Below, piece after piece: positions 32,690 through 40,988 of a DNA stretch of 57,822 bases (position 1 is the first letter of the stretch; every line of letters begins with the position of its first letter). Source of the stretch: a virus. A model generated the notes under the pieces. That model saw only the letters and a program-made list of their open reading frames with translations, had not been told where the DNA came from and did no database searches. The translations under genes were made by a program, and so were the position numbers. Location of the stretch: positions 1 to 57,822 of IMG/VR virus record IMGVR_UViG_3300043640_000164; one strand, given 5' to 3'.

Positions 32690-33111
32690 GCGAGCACCGT
32701 GTCGCAGGTGATGGCGATTTCCAGCTTGCCGGCATCGCTGGAGCCCTTGGAGGAGTCCGGAGGCTTGACCGACTTCAGAACGCCGGTCAGGACGATGGGC
32801 GAGCCCCAGGACACGCCGTCGTCATCGACGGGCGTACCCGTCACGGTGCAATTGCCGAGCACGCCATTGCCGGCGCGTGCGTCCAACGTGCCGTAGACCG
32901 CGTGAACTTCTTTCTTGTAGGCCTTGCGGAGCGTGAGGTCGTCGCGCGTCCGCTTGCCGCCGAGGTTGATGTCCCCGTCCCAGTCGGCGTAGATGGCCGC
33001 CTCGGAGTCGACACCGCCACCCTCCTTCTCGGCCCAGTAGCCGAGATCGAGCGTGTTGGTTCCCGAACCCATGCTCAGATGCCAGGTCCAGTCGCTTTCC
33101 TTGTAGGGCAT
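32686..33111 (-). CDS. Tail tube protein
   Basis: A 141-aa protein directly after the sheath gene, as usual for contractile tails. The N terminus (YKESDWTWHLSMGSGTNTLDL), a long strand-rich body (EVHAVYGTLDARAGNGVLGN) and the closing LEIAITCDTVLA fit the FII-type tube fold. It would stack as hexameric rings inside the sheath. The ATG lies 3 nt after the sheath TAG, in frame with it. A tube:sheath pair in this order makes the contractile assignment firm. Confidence 0.85.
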   Translation of the reverse strand: MPYKESDWTWHLSMGSGTNTLDLGYWAEKEGGGVDSEAAIYADWDGDINLGGKRTRDDLTLRKAYKKEVHAVYGTLDARAGNGVLGNCTVTGTPVDDDGVSWGSPIVLTGVLKSVKPPDSSKGSSDAGKLEIAITCDTVLA

Positions 33112-33114
33112 GGC

Positions 33115-34230
33115 CTAGGCCTCCTGATCCAGCCGGCGCCGGATGATGTGGATGCGCAGGACCCTTGCGTGGGGAGACGTGCGCATCGTGATGGTTGCCG
33201 TGACCTGGCCCTGGGCAAGGTTGGCAATGGGATTGACTACCGCCGACACGTCGACCTGGTAGGCCGGCGACGTCTCGCTTCCGTACAGCGCACCGAGGCG
33301 GGCGAGAGCGGCCAGCTCTCCGCGCAGAGCGCCCTCGTAGCGAGTCAGGAACCCGCCACCGCCGTCGATGGTCGCGAACATGTGCTGCTCGGCCACGGCC
33401 GCCTCGCGCGCCCGAACGGCCATGACCGTGCGCGACCCCGAGAGATCCCACCAGTGCGGCAACGCGTCCAGGTCCGCAAGGGTCAGGTAGCCATAGGCAG
33501 CCAGTGTCGTGCCGTAGACGCTTTTGAACGTGTTGACCTGCGCCGCGGCCAGCGCCTGCCGGGACGCGTCGGTACGGTCGACCTTCGTTCCCAGCGCGTA
33601 CCTCGTGCGGCCCTGTTGGATACCTGCGGCGGCCAGATTCGGGTTGCCCGTCGCAATGTCCGAGCGGGCGATGAGCCCGGCCTTGGTCGCCGTGGCGGGA
33701 ACCTCGCGGGTGGTCCCCGACGCGGTCCCGGGGATGATGAGCGTGTCCGCCTCCATCGAGGCGTTGCGCGCGCCGGGCGCGGCGATCGCCGCCGTAGCCA
33801 GGGTGGTCAGCGCCGTGTCTGTCGCACCGTCCGGGCCGTTGAGCAGAGCGATGCGGTTGTGGTCGTAGGCCCAGTTCGCGATCGACACGTGGCCTGCGGT
33901 GGCGACGACCTCCGGCGCCCAAAGCTGCCCCGGGCCGAGGTCATCGATGAACCGCGCGAGCGACACCGGAATGTCGGGGGTGACCGCGGCGATGTTGGAC
34001 ACGTACAACCGTGCGCCACCCTCGCCAAAGAACGCGTCGGCGTTGGCAACGAGGGCATCATCGTCCGGGTAAGCCGCGCGGGCGTCCGCCCCGTTGTTGA
34101 GCTGGGCGAAGTCCGGGGTGTCTTCGGCGGTGCTGTGAAGCAGAAACCCGGTGTCCGTCGCGGTGGGGGCGGCGACCGGCTGCTGCTCATCGATGATGTC
34201 GACTTCGACGCCGACCTCAAGGGGACTCAT
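33115..34230 (-). CDS. Contractile tail sheath protein
   Basis: A 371-aa sheath protein with the family start (VGVEVDIIDEQQPVAAP) and GGARLYVSNI, an alternation of helices and strands, and a C-terminal insertion-like domain ending in VTATITMRTSPHARVLRIHI, the strands that interlock neighbouring subunits. It is shorter than P2 or T4 sheaths, close to the minimal core. The TAG stop is followed by GCC and the ATG of the tube, in frame. Coupled upstream by ATGA to a small protein. Confidence 0.9.
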   Translation of the reverse strand: MSPLEVGVEVDIIDEQQPVAAPTATDTGFLLHSTAEDTPDFAQLNNGADARAAYPDDDALVANADAFFGEGGARLYVSNIAAVTPDIPVSLARFIDDLGPGQLWAPEVVATAGHVSIANWAYDHNRIALLNGPDGATDTALTTLATAAIAAPGARNASMEADTLIIPGTASGTTREVPATATKAGLIARSDIATGNPNLAAAGIQQGRTRYALGTKVDRTDASRQALAAAQVNTFKSVYGTTLAAYGYLTLADLDALPHWWDLSGSRTVMAVRAREAAVAEQHMFATIDGGGGFLTRYEGALRGELAALARLGALYGSETSPAYQVDVSAVVNPIANLAQGQVTATITMRTSPHARVLRIHIIRRRLDQEA

Positions 34231-34445
34231 GCTCGCTCCTTCGGGGGCGCGGCCTTGCGGCCGGTGGGCGTAGACGACTTGTTGTCGTCATCGGACTTGT
34301 TGTCGCGCTCGACTTCGAGCACGCCGGCAGCGATGAGTGCCTGCACGGCCTCGGTGTCCTTGACCGACACGAAGTCGAGACCCGGCGGGGCGAAGCACTG
34401 GCCGTCGACCAGCACCGACCGTCCGGTGAGATTGCGGACCTTCAT
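34227..34445 (-). CDS. Small tail-region hypothetical protein
   Basis: A 72-aa protein: a strand-rich start (VRNLTGRSVLVDGQCF), a helix (DTEAVQALIAAGVLEVE), and a lysine/proline-rich end. The ATG at 34445 overlaps the upstream TGA. Small proteins of this form occur between tail terminator and sheath in actinophage myoviruses; function is unknown. Confidence 0.65.
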   Translation of the reverse strand: MKVRNLTGRSVLVDGQCFAPPGLDFVSVKDTEAVQALIAAGVLEVERDNKSDDDNKSSTPTGRKAAPPKERA

Positions 34446-35095
34446 GTGTCGATCCGTTCCTTGTTGGTGGTGAACGTGAAATCCGTGGCCGGCAGCGGGT
34501 CGCTGTCGGGCGGCACGTATGGAGCAGTCGGCGGCCCATTCGGACCACCGCTCGGCCACGGGGTGTCATCAGCGGGGAGCCCGCCGACGACGGTCACGGC
34601 GTCGGCGACCGAGACCGAGAAGACGAGCCGGGATTCAGCGAGAATCCGTTTGGCCTCCGACTGGGCGACCGGCTCCCAATCGACCAACCGGATGGAATCG
34701 ATGGGGCCACGACGCGGGGTGCGCTCCAGGAGGCACTCGATCGTGGTCCAGGTCATCCAGTCCCGACGTCGCAGCGTGTCGCGGCGCCGTTGCCCGATGA
34801 CCGAAACCTGCACGGCCACCAACATCGCGACGTTCAACTTGTCTTCCTCGGTGCGCACCGGCGCGCCGTCGCCGCCGATGACCGCCAGCAAGATCGCGGG
34901 CAGGGTGTCCCCCGAGAGCGCACCCTGCGCCTCGTCGGAGGCCATGTGGCTTACCGTGCGGTAGCGCTCCAGAGTCTCCAGCGTCAGACCTAGTTGTCGT
35001 TCAAGCTTTGCCAGGTGCTCGGGGTGGCGCCGCCGGACGATGTCCAGCAGCACGTCCTCGACCACGTCAGGCGTGATCAGCGGAAGCTCAGGCAT
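34442..35095 (-). CDS. Tail terminator/connector-region protein
   Basis: A 217-aa protein, helical in the first third (DVVEDVLLDIVRRRHPEHLA), strand-rich in the second (LVFSVSVADAVTVVGGL), with a proline-rich end. By place, between the virion morphogenesis protein and the sheath, it is a candidate tail terminator. There is no firm sequence signature. It overlaps its upstream gene by 8 nt. Confidence 0.55.
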   Translation of the reverse strand: MPELPLITPDVVEDVLLDIVRRRHPEHLAKLERQLGLTLETLERYRTVSHMASDEAQGALSGDTLPAILLAVIGGDGAPVRTEEDKLNVAMLVAVQVSVIGQRRRDTLRRRDWMTWTTIECLLERTPRRGPIDSIRLVDWEPVAQSEAKRILAESRLVFSVSVADAVTVVGGLPADDTPWPSGGPNGPPTAPYVPPDSDPLPATDFTFTTNKERIDT

Positions 35096-35555
35096 GACCG
35101 AAGGTGCCGAAGGCGATGAACGACTGGACGCGAGTGGCGATGGCGTCGCGAGCCGTCTTGTCGATCACGACCATGCGCCGAGCGGGCGGACCCAGGGCCA
35201 AGGCCTGGGCGTAATAGATGTCCGACCGCCCGCGGAGGAGTCCCCAGCGAAGGTCGGGGCCGACGACCGTGGCGCGCACGCCGTGCGTCGCGTTCTCCAT
35301 CGCTGACTGCAACTGTCCGGTCGCCCTCAACGTCCGGGTATCGAGGCCCGCGCGGCGCTTCTGCTCAATCCACCGCGGGCTGTCCTTGCGCCATCCGCCG
35401 CGCGCGAACTTGCGACGCTCGGACTTCTGCAGATCGAGCGTCGTGTTGCCGTGACGAAGCGCCGGCTGAGGATGACGAGCACGCCCGCCCAGGTCATCGA
35501 GGCGAAGCGTCGCCTCCTTCAGTCCGTCGACCTTCAGGGTCGCCCGGATAGCCAT
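35088..35555 (-). CDS. Phage virion morphogenesis (gpG/gpS-like) protein
   Basis: A 155-aa basic protein (KSERRKFARGGWRKDSPRWI, then TLRATGQLQSAME) that fits the virion morphogenesis family of neck/tail-completion proteins. It follows the connector gene. Its ATG overlaps the upstream TGA by one base; the longer frame starting at 35612 is not needed. Confidence 0.65.
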   Translation of the reverse strand: MAIRATLKVDGLKEATLRLDDLGGRARHPQPALRHGNTTLDLQKSERRKFARGGWRKDSPRWIEQKRRAGLDTRTLRATGQLQSAMENATHGVRATVVGPDLRWGLLRGRSDIYYAQALALGPPARRMVVIDKTARDAIATRVQSFIAFGTFGHA

Positions 35556-36232
35556 CAGACCAACCGCATTGCGTTGGGCTCGCGTGCGAGCGTCACAAGC
35601 TCGGTGAGGCACGCCGTGTAATTGGCGATGTGCGACCGGTATTCGCCGGCCGCATCGTCGGTCTGCGCCGGCAACTTGCCCGCCGAGATGCTGGCGGCGA
35701 CGCTCCAGACAACGGCGCGCTTAGCAAGGCCTACAAGTCGGAGCGGAATCGGCACGCCGACGCGGCCGGCCACCTCATCGGCGGCGGCGTCGATGAGCCC
35801 TTGGACCGTGACCGCGGTGGGGCTGGTGGTCTCGTCGTAGACCCCCAGCTCGGCGCCGGCCTGCGGGCGGTCGTCATCGAACCCGCCACGCGTGTAGGCC
35901 GGCGTGACAATGGCCACCTCGGCGGTCGTAGGCTTGAAGTCCGCGGGCTCGGCCGGCGCGCCGGCCGCTGCGGCGACAACTTCAACCGGGATGTAGGACT
36001 CGTACGACGGCGGCTCGGGGTCGTTGGTCCTCCAGACGAGCAGGAAGTCGCCGAGGCTGGGCGGCGCGTCGAGCGCCACGCTCCACAGGGCGGTGGTCGC
36101 GTCCCATGTTGCAGGCTGCCACGCGCTGACGATTGCGCGGGTGCCCGGGACCTCGACGCGAGCGCCCAGGCCGACGAGATCCGCCGCCGCGGTCGACGTC
36201 GCCGTGAACGGCTGGTTGAGGACTACTTGCAT
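35555..36232 (-). CDS. Head-tail connector protein
   Basis: A 225-aa protein, strand-rich at first (MQVVLNQPFTATST), then with a helical adaptor domain (GLIDAAADEVAGRVGVPIPL, AKRAVVWSVAASISAG). The helical bundle resembles gp6/gp15-type connectors that bind under the portal. It starts just after the long hairpin that separates it from the capsid genes, so its expression may be lower than capsid. Confidence 0.6.
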   Translation of the reverse strand: MQVVLNQPFTATSTAAADLVGLGARVEVPGTRAIVSAWQPATWDATTALWSVALDAPPSLGDFLLVWRTNDPEPPSYESYIPVEVVAAAAGAPAEPADFKPTTAEVAIVTPAYTRGGFDDDRPQAGAELGVYDETTSPTAVTVQGLIDAAADEVAGRVGVPIPLRLVGLAKRAVVWSVAASISAGKLPAQTDDAAGEYRSHIANYTACLTELVTLAREPNAMRLV

Positions 36233-36249
36233 AAGAAGTGGGCACGGGC

Positions 36250-36297
36250 ACGCGCCCGCGGGGGCCTTCGCGTTTCAGCGAGCCCCGCGGGGACGTG
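36250..36297 (-). terminator. Hairpin between capsid and connector genes
   Basis: A near-symmetrical stem: CACG, then CCCGCGGGG at 36255-36263 against GCCCCGCGGG at 36282-36291, closed by CGTG, with an inner CTTCGC/GCGAG pair. It fills most of the 83-nt gap 36233-36315, one of few gaps in the late operon. It likely attenuates transcription past the capsid or stabilises the capsid mRNA end. Confidence 0.55.
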
Positions 36298-36315
36298 CTT
36301 GTGCGTGTCCTTGGC

Positions 36316-36522
36316 CTAGGAGGCGGCCTTGGAGGTGGCGGGCGACTTGACCGCCTTGTCACGCGCCGGGGCGCGCAGCGCCTTGACGGCGTCCTTGTAG
36401 GCACCCAGGTACGCCGCGGGCACCTCGGTGCCCGCGACCACCTGAATGCGGAGGCCGCGACCATCCACCAGGACAACGTCCTCGGCGGCAATCGTCGGCC
36501 CATCGGCACTTGCCGAGGCCAT
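36316..36522 (-). CDS. Small protein downstream of capsid
   Basis: A 68-aa protein: strand-rich first half (AEDVVLVDGRGLRIQVVAG), then a helix and a lysine/alanine-rich tail. It begins 3 nt after the capsid TAG and in the same frame, so amber readthrough would add it to the capsid C terminus. It also resembles small head-decoration or neck proteins. Its own stop is TAG. Confidence 0.65.
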   Translation of the reverse strand: MASASADGPTIAAEDVVLVDGRGLRIQVVAGTEVPAAYLGAYKDAVKALRAPARDKAVKSPATSKAAS

Positions 36523-36525
36523 TGC

Positions 36526-37839
36526 CTACGCGACCACGCCGAGGTTGACCTTGGCGAAGGCGTCCGGCGCCCAGAGCATCACGCCTGCGCGGGTCTCACC
36601 GAGCATCGTGACGCGGTTGCGAATGAAGTCGTCCTGGTCGCTGTCGCTGATCAGGACGTTCACGCCCTCGCGCAGGAGGACCAGCGCGGCGGCGGCGTCG
36701 CCGACCAGGCCGGTGCCGACCGGGAAGGCCTGCGAGACCACAACAGGCAGCCCGAACAGGGTCAGGCCGCCGGCGATCGACGGCGCGCCCATCAGGTAGC
36801 CGCCCGTGGCCGTGCCGGCGGCGGCGCTCTCCTCGCGCTTGAGCCGGATGGTCTCCCAGTCCTGCGGGCTGACGCCGATGAACGACGGCTCGTGATCGGC
36901 CAGCTGCACGGCGACGATGCCGTGGTGCAGGCGGTCGATGCCGGACTCTGCGGTCACCACCGTGGGCGTCTGAACGCCCGTGATGTTCAGGATGCCCCGG
37001 ATGTTCGAGCCGGTGCCGTTGCCGGCGGCCACCTGAGTCTCCAGGCGACGCCGAACCTTCAGGCGCAGGCGTCCGTCAATGTAGCCCTGGATCATCGGGG
37101 CGTCGGCGAGCGTCTGCTTGTTGATCTTGATCCAGCCGGCGATCGTGCGCACGACGGCCGTCGCGTCCACGAAGTCGATGGACTCCTCGGGCTTCAGCAC
37201 GCCCTCTGCCGTCTCGGCGACGGTGTCAGCCGTGTTGACCTCCTGCACGTAGTCGATAGACGACGACGTGGTGTTGCCGACCGGGAGCAGGTCCAGGAGC
37301 CGCATGGGTCGCAGCGGCAGGGTGTTCAGCCCGCGATACTCCGGCTGGATCAGCAGGCCGAGGTCCGAGGACTGCACCGCGGCCTTGAACGCGTGGGCGC
37401 TGACGACCTCGCCCAGCACGTGCGTGCCGACATGGGCCTTCTCGGTGTGAATCGCGGGGTGCTGGGCGAGCGCCTTGTAGGCGTCGCCGTCGATGACCCG
37501 CTGGCCGGACCAGTGGCCCTCGCCGTCCTGCTCGATCGCCTTGGAGCGCTCGCGCTCGCGCGGTGCCTCGGGGTCGCTCTGCCCGAGCATCTTCAGGATG
37601 CCGACCTGGGCGTTCTGAGTATCAACGATCCGCTCGTCAATCTCAGAGACTTCGCGGCTCTTGTCCACTGCGGCCAGGTACTCGGGGCCGTTGGTGTCGT
37701 AGCCGTCGACCGCGGCGAACGCGGACTTGGCCTCGTCCCGCACGCGGACCTTCTCTGCGCGATCGGTGCGCAGCTGCGACAGGTCATCTTCGACCTGCGT
37801 CAGCTTCTGGCGCAGGTCATCTGCATGGCTGTTGGCCAT
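36526..37839 (-). CDS. Major capsid protein (HK97 fold)
   Basis: A 437-aa capsid protein. Residues about 5-75 form a coiled-coil delta/scaffold domain (DLRQKLTQVEDDLSQLRTD, SREVSEIDERIVDTQ). The HK97-type body follows: LLIQPEYRGLNTLPLRPMRL, then VETAEG-like loops, AGWIKINKQTLADAPMIQGY, LETQVAAGNGTGSNIRGIL, and a strand close MLWAPDAFAKVNLG. The ATG at 37839 has an excellent ribosome binding site (ggaggg 9 nt before). The N terminus is likely removed by the protease encoded just upstream. It ends in TAG. Confidence 0.95.
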   Translation of the reverse strand: MANSHADDLRQKLTQVEDDLSQLRTDRAEKVRVRDEAKSAFAAVDGYDTNGPEYLAAVDKSREVSEIDERIVDTQNAQVGILKMLGQSDPEAPRERERSKAIEQDGEGHWSGQRVIDGDAYKALAQHPAIHTEKAHVGTHVLGEVVSAHAFKAAVQSSDLGLLIQPEYRGLNTLPLRPMRLLDLLPVGNTTSSSIDYVQEVNTADTVAETAEGVLKPEESIDFVDATAVVRTIAGWIKINKQTLADAPMIQGYIDGRLRLKVRRRLETQVAAGNGTGSNIRGILNITGVQTPTVVTAESGIDRLHHGIVAVQLADHEPSFIGVSPQDWETIRLKREESAAAGTATGGYLMGAPSIAGGLTLFGLPVVVSQAFPVGTGLVGDAAAALVLLREGVNVLISDSDQDDFIRNRVTMLGETRAGVMLWAPDAFAKVNLGVVA

Positions 37840-37870
37840 GTTGGTGTCCCTCCTATGGGGGATCGGGGAA

Positions 37871-38716
37871 CTACGGGAGCAGCAGCAATTCAGCGACCGC
37901 TTCGCGGTCCTCTGCGCTGTGCTGCGGGACGCCGCCCCCATCGGGGAGCGAAGGTGTAGGTGTTGCGTGCGCGCGAATCGCGGCGACCAGCGCGGCTTCG
38001 TCGGCGTCGGCGTCCAGGCCGAGGAGTGACCGCGGGGTCTCGGCGTCAGCGGGCGCCGGAGCGTCGGCCGTCGGCACCGGCTCTGCAGCCGCGGGCGCGC
38101 GCGGCGCAACATCCGTCTCCGACGGTGCCGCCTCGACTGGCGCGACAGGTTCCGCAGGCGCGGCGTCGCCGTCGAGACCGAGCGTCTTGCGCGCCTCGTC
38201 GCGATCGATGATGCCCGCGGCGATCATCGACTTGATGGCCACGAGGCGCGTGGCCGGGTTGGCGCCCTTCAGGCAGGGGCCGTACTCGACCAAGTCAATT
38301 TCGTTGAGTAGCCACGAGACCGAGCCGTCCTCGTTCTCCCGGCGCGTCTCCTCTACAACGCGGCCGCCGAAGCTGAACTCGGTCAGCGCGCCGGCCCGCA
38401 TCGCGGCGTAGACCTCGCGGGCGCGGGCGTGGTCCTCGTCGTCGGCCACGAACAGGCGGCCCTTGACGTACAGGCCCTCCGGCACCTCCCTGGCTTCGAG
38501 CGTTTGCCCAATGGGCACGCTCATCCAGTCGTGGGAGTAGACGATGGGCTTGGGTCCGTCGGCCAGCGTCTTTGTGAAGGCGCCGGGCGAGACGATCTCG
38601 CCATCGGCGTCGACGTTGCCGAACACCGAGACGATCGCCTCGAACGTGCCGGGCTGGTCGGCGCCGGTGATCGCCTTGACGCGCGCCACCGGCAACGACA
38701 TGAACAGGTCGCGCAT
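37871..38716 (-). CDS. Prohead maturation protease (U35/HK97-like)
   Basis: A 281-aa serine protease. The catalytic core occupies residues 8-165 with the His at about 62 (YSHDW) and Ser at about 115 (LTEFSFGG), and VFGNVDADGEIVSPGAF, the family signature. The long alanine/proline-rich tail (about 185-281) is probably a scaffold segment removed during maturation. It lies between portal and capsid as expected. It ends in TAG, 31 nt before the capsid start. Confidence 0.9.
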   Translation of the reverse strand: MRDLFMSLPVARVKAITGADQPGTFEAIVSVFGNVDADGEIVSPGAFTKTLADGPKPIVYSHDWMSVPIGQTLEAREVPEGLYVKGRLFVADDEDHARAREVYAAMRAGALTEFSFGGRVVEETRRENEDGSVSWLLNEIDLVEYGPCLKGANPATRLVAIKSMIAAGIIDRDEARKTLGLDGDAAPAEPVAPVEAAPSETDVAPRAPAAAEPVPTADAPAPADAETPRSLLGLDADADEAALVAAIRAHATPTPSLPDGGGVPQHSAEDREAVAELLLLP

Positions 38717-38742
38717 ACGGGTTCCTTCCGGGGTGTGGAGAC

Positions 38743-38937
38743 TCAGGCCGCGTGGTCTTCACGGATGAGTCGGATCTGGGCATCGCGGAAGCCCGTGGCA
38801 CGTGCGAGTACGAGATCGGCGTCGGTCTCCTGTTCCGCGTTGCACGCGCGGTGCGCGAGCCCGGCCGCGTAACCGCGCGCCCATGCCGATTGCAATCGCA
38901 CGGCGAACGGATGACGCTCGACCGTGGCGTCAGCCAT
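38743..38937 (-). CDS. Small head-region hypothetical protein
   Basis: A 64-aa helical protein (AVRLQSAWARGYAAGLAHRA, then DADLVLARATGFRDAQIRL). It lies between the portal and protease, 3 nt after the portal TGA and in frame with it. It may be a small scaffold or a portal accessory; no family is recognised. Confidence 0.6.
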   Translation of the reverse strand: MADATVERHPFAVRLQSAWARGYAAGLAHRACNAEQETDADLVLARATGFRDAQIRLIREDHAA

Positions 38938-38940
38938 GGG

Positions 38941-40230
38941 TCAGCTCGATGCGATGGCGTCGACCGCAGCCGGGTCGTCGTTCTCGGTGCCGACCGGGTT
39001 CATGTTGTTGGTCGGCATGTAGAACACGTCCATGCCGTCGTCCGGAGACTTCGGCATGTTGAGGACCGACCGACCCTCGTTGGGAGTCATGAGCCCCGTG
39101 CCAATCGCGGCACGTAGTGCTTCGACTTCCTTCAGCCGATCGCCACGGAGTACGCCGGCAAAGTCGAACTCGACAAAGACATCGTCCTCACGAAGCAGGC
39201 CGCGGACGAGGTGCGCGTTCAACTTCTGCTCGATCAGGACCAGTGGCGGCGCGAGCGAGTCGGTGTAGGCCATCTCGCGCTGGGTCTCGATGTTGGTGTA
39301 CGTCGCGTGGTCCAAGATGCCCAACATGGGCGGCGGCAGTTGGTAGACGGCGCAGACTTCCTCGCGCGCGACCTTGCGCTGTTCGATCAGCGCCGCCTCG
39401 ACGGCGGTATGGCCCACGGGCTTCCAGTCCAGGCCCGGGGGCAGGAGCGCCGGCCGGCCGCCGTTCTCGGGACCGGAGTAGATGGTGTTCACGTCCTCGC
39501 GCAGGTTGGCCATCAACACCGCGCGCTCGGCCGGGTCCATGCCGAGGAAGCGTTCGGACGCGGTGATCGCCGAGGGCGGGCGAGCACCGTTGTTGAACAC
39601 CGAGCGCTGGTAGCGCTGAGCAGCGTCCTCGATCATCAGCGTGGTTCCCAACTGCTGAAGCGGGGAGACGCCGAGCGGCCCGAGCGGCGACCACCACGCA
39701 AGGTGCAGCACGGTGTCGGCGCCGACCGTGCGCTGCTCTCCGTCGTCGGTGTCGACGTACCAGCCGCTGATGGTGGAGGCGAACGGCTGGATCGGGGAGA
39801 CGCCGCGCCAGTCGGCCGGCAGGAAGCGCAGCGAGTCGGTGCGACCCTGCTCGACCTCGGTCAGCCCGTTGCCATGGACCAGGAGCGGCCCGAGCATCGA
39901 CATAATGAGGTCGGCCTGTGAGCCGAACTCCCACGGAGCGACGATCGCGTTGGCCAGCGGATGCTCTTTGGGGTCGAGCCGGACGCGGCTGTTGTCGCCA
40001 GTGCGGCGGTAACACTTCAGCGGGACGCGCACGGCCATCGTCTGCATCCGCATGACGGCGGCGGCGACCCAGGGCTGGTCGGCGAACAGTTGGGCGTAGG
40101 AGGCGCAGCGCCCGCCGGTGAGGTTGATGCCAACCGCCCCGAAGGTGCTCGGCACGGAGTGGTAGCGCAGGTCTCCGCGTCCGGCGGCGATCTCGATCGG
40201 CGGGCCGAAGGTATCGTAAATCAGAGGCAA
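38941..40230 (-). CDS. Portal protein (HK97 family)
   Basis: A 429-aa portal, the ring through which DNA enters. HK97-type marks: VMRMQTMAVRVPLKCYRRTG, MLGPLLVHGNGLTEVEQG, LHLAWWSPLGPLGVSPLQQL (the crossing helix region), EEVCAVYQLPPPMLG, and YTNIETQREMAYTDSLAP. The start is taken at TTG 40230, because no ATG/GTG is nearer and the longer frame is antisense-like filler; an AAAGG lies upstream. It overlaps the HNH stop by 10 nt. It ends in TGA, 3 nt before the small gene. Confidence 0.9.
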   Translation of the reverse strand: MPLIYDTFGPPIEIAAGRGDLRYHSVPSTFGAVGINLTGGRCASYAQLFADQPWVAAAVMRMQTMAVRVPLKCYRRTGDNSRVRLDPKEHPLANAIVAPWEFGSQADLIMSMLGPLLVHGNGLTEVEQGRTDSLRFLPADWRGVSPIQPFASTISGWYVDTDDGEQRTVGADTVLHLAWWSPLGPLGVSPLQQLGTTLMIEDAAQRYQRSVFNNGARPPSAITASERFLGMDPAERAVLMANLREDVNTIYSGPENGGRPALLPPGLDWKPVGHTAVEAALIEQRKVAREEVCAVYQLPPPMLGILDHATYTNIETQREMAYTDSLAPPLVLIEQKLNAHLVRGLLREDDVFVEFDFAGVLRGDRLKEVEALRAAIGTGLMTPNEGRSVLNMPKSPDDGMDVFYMPTNNMNPVGTENDDPAAVDAIASS

Positions 40231-40670
40231 GGTGAGGCCTTTCGAGCGGCGAGGCGGTTGCGGTTCCGGTCTCGCTTGCACGTCCGGCAGACACGCTTGT
40301 TGCCGTCCATGTAGGTGTTGGTGCCGGTGTAGGAGTGCCCCGCGGGGCACTGCGTGACGGCGGCGTTGCGCGCGGTGATCGTCTTGCCGCGCAGCAGGTT
40401 GTCGCGCTGGGTGACGGCTTCGAGGTGGCTCGGGTTCACACACCGCGTGTTCCGACACAGCTGGTCGATGACTAGACCGGGCTCGATCGGCCCATGCGCC
40501 AGGGTGTAGGACAACCGGTGGGCGTATGCACAGGAGCCGGCAACCCGCATCTGCCCGTAGCGATAGGCGCACCGGCCACCGAGCGCGCCCGTCCACGGCC
40601 AGCACTCGTCGTCCGTGCCCACGGCGACGTAGGACCAGAAGCGTTCTTCAACGGTCGGGGTCAAGGGCAT
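40221..40670 (-). CDS. HNH homing-type endonuclease with altered catalytic His
   Basis: A 149-aa protein of the HNH type found as free-standing homing endonucleases in phages: CWPWTGALGG near residue 23, AYAHRLSYTLAHGP, then VIDQLCRNTRCVNPSHLEAV and NLLRG, plus a C-terminal zinc pattern. Family members usually have His where Gln70 stands (DHLC), the first H of HNH. The Gln would remove the general base, so the enzyme may be inactive. It sits between terminase and portal, a common insertion place. It starts 3 nt after a TAG, in frame. Confidence 0.8.
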   Translation of the reverse strand: MPLTPTVEERFWSYVAVGTDDECWPWTGALGGRCAYRYGQMRVAGSCAYAHRLSYTLAHGPIEPGLVIDQLCRNTRCVNPSHLEAVTQRDNLLRGKTITARNAAVTQCPAGHSYTGTNTYMDGNKRVCRTCKRDRNRNRLAARKASPCL

Positions 40671-40673
40671 GGT

Positions 40674-40988
40674 CTAGGCCTCCTGCGGGGCGTGCTGCTG
40701 AAGCCAGCTGACGCTCGACTTGGGCACGACGACGGCGCCGGGAATCGGCTGCTCGCCGGCGCTGGTGACGTACTTGGCGCCTTCGAGCACGAGGCGGTCG
40801 GCGTAGTCACCGATCAGGACGCCGTGCAAGGTTTGGTCGTCGGGCTTGTTGGTGTGAACGGTCACCAGCGAGCCGTGTGCGATCTGCGCCTTGCGGTCGG
40901 CGCCGACCACAACGCTGGCGCCGACCACCAGCACGATGAGCCCGATGAGCCCTGCGATACAGACAATCGTCAGTTGGCCCGTTGTCAT
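40674..40988 (-). CDS. Small membrane-anchored protein
   Basis: A 104-aa protein with an N-terminal membrane segment (about residues 5-30, TIVCIAGLIGLIVLVVGASV) and a soluble strand-rich tail (TLHGVLIGDYADRLVLEG). It is ATGA-coupled to the large terminase, which is odd for a membrane protein. It may be related to DNA entry or to a packaging-site anchor, but that is only a guess. It ends in TAG. Confidence 0.65.
   Translation of the reverse strand: MTTGQLTIVCIAGLIGLIVLVVGASVVVGADRKAQIAHGSLVTVHTNKPDDQTLHGVLIGDYADRLVLEGAKYVTSAGEQPIPGAVVVPKSSVSWLQQHAPQEA

Noticed and set aside
36526-40230. Amber recoding of the late genes as in some large gut phages
   Set aside because: The late genes are intact without in-frame TAG codons; only the junction stops are TAG, so genome-wide recoding is not supported.
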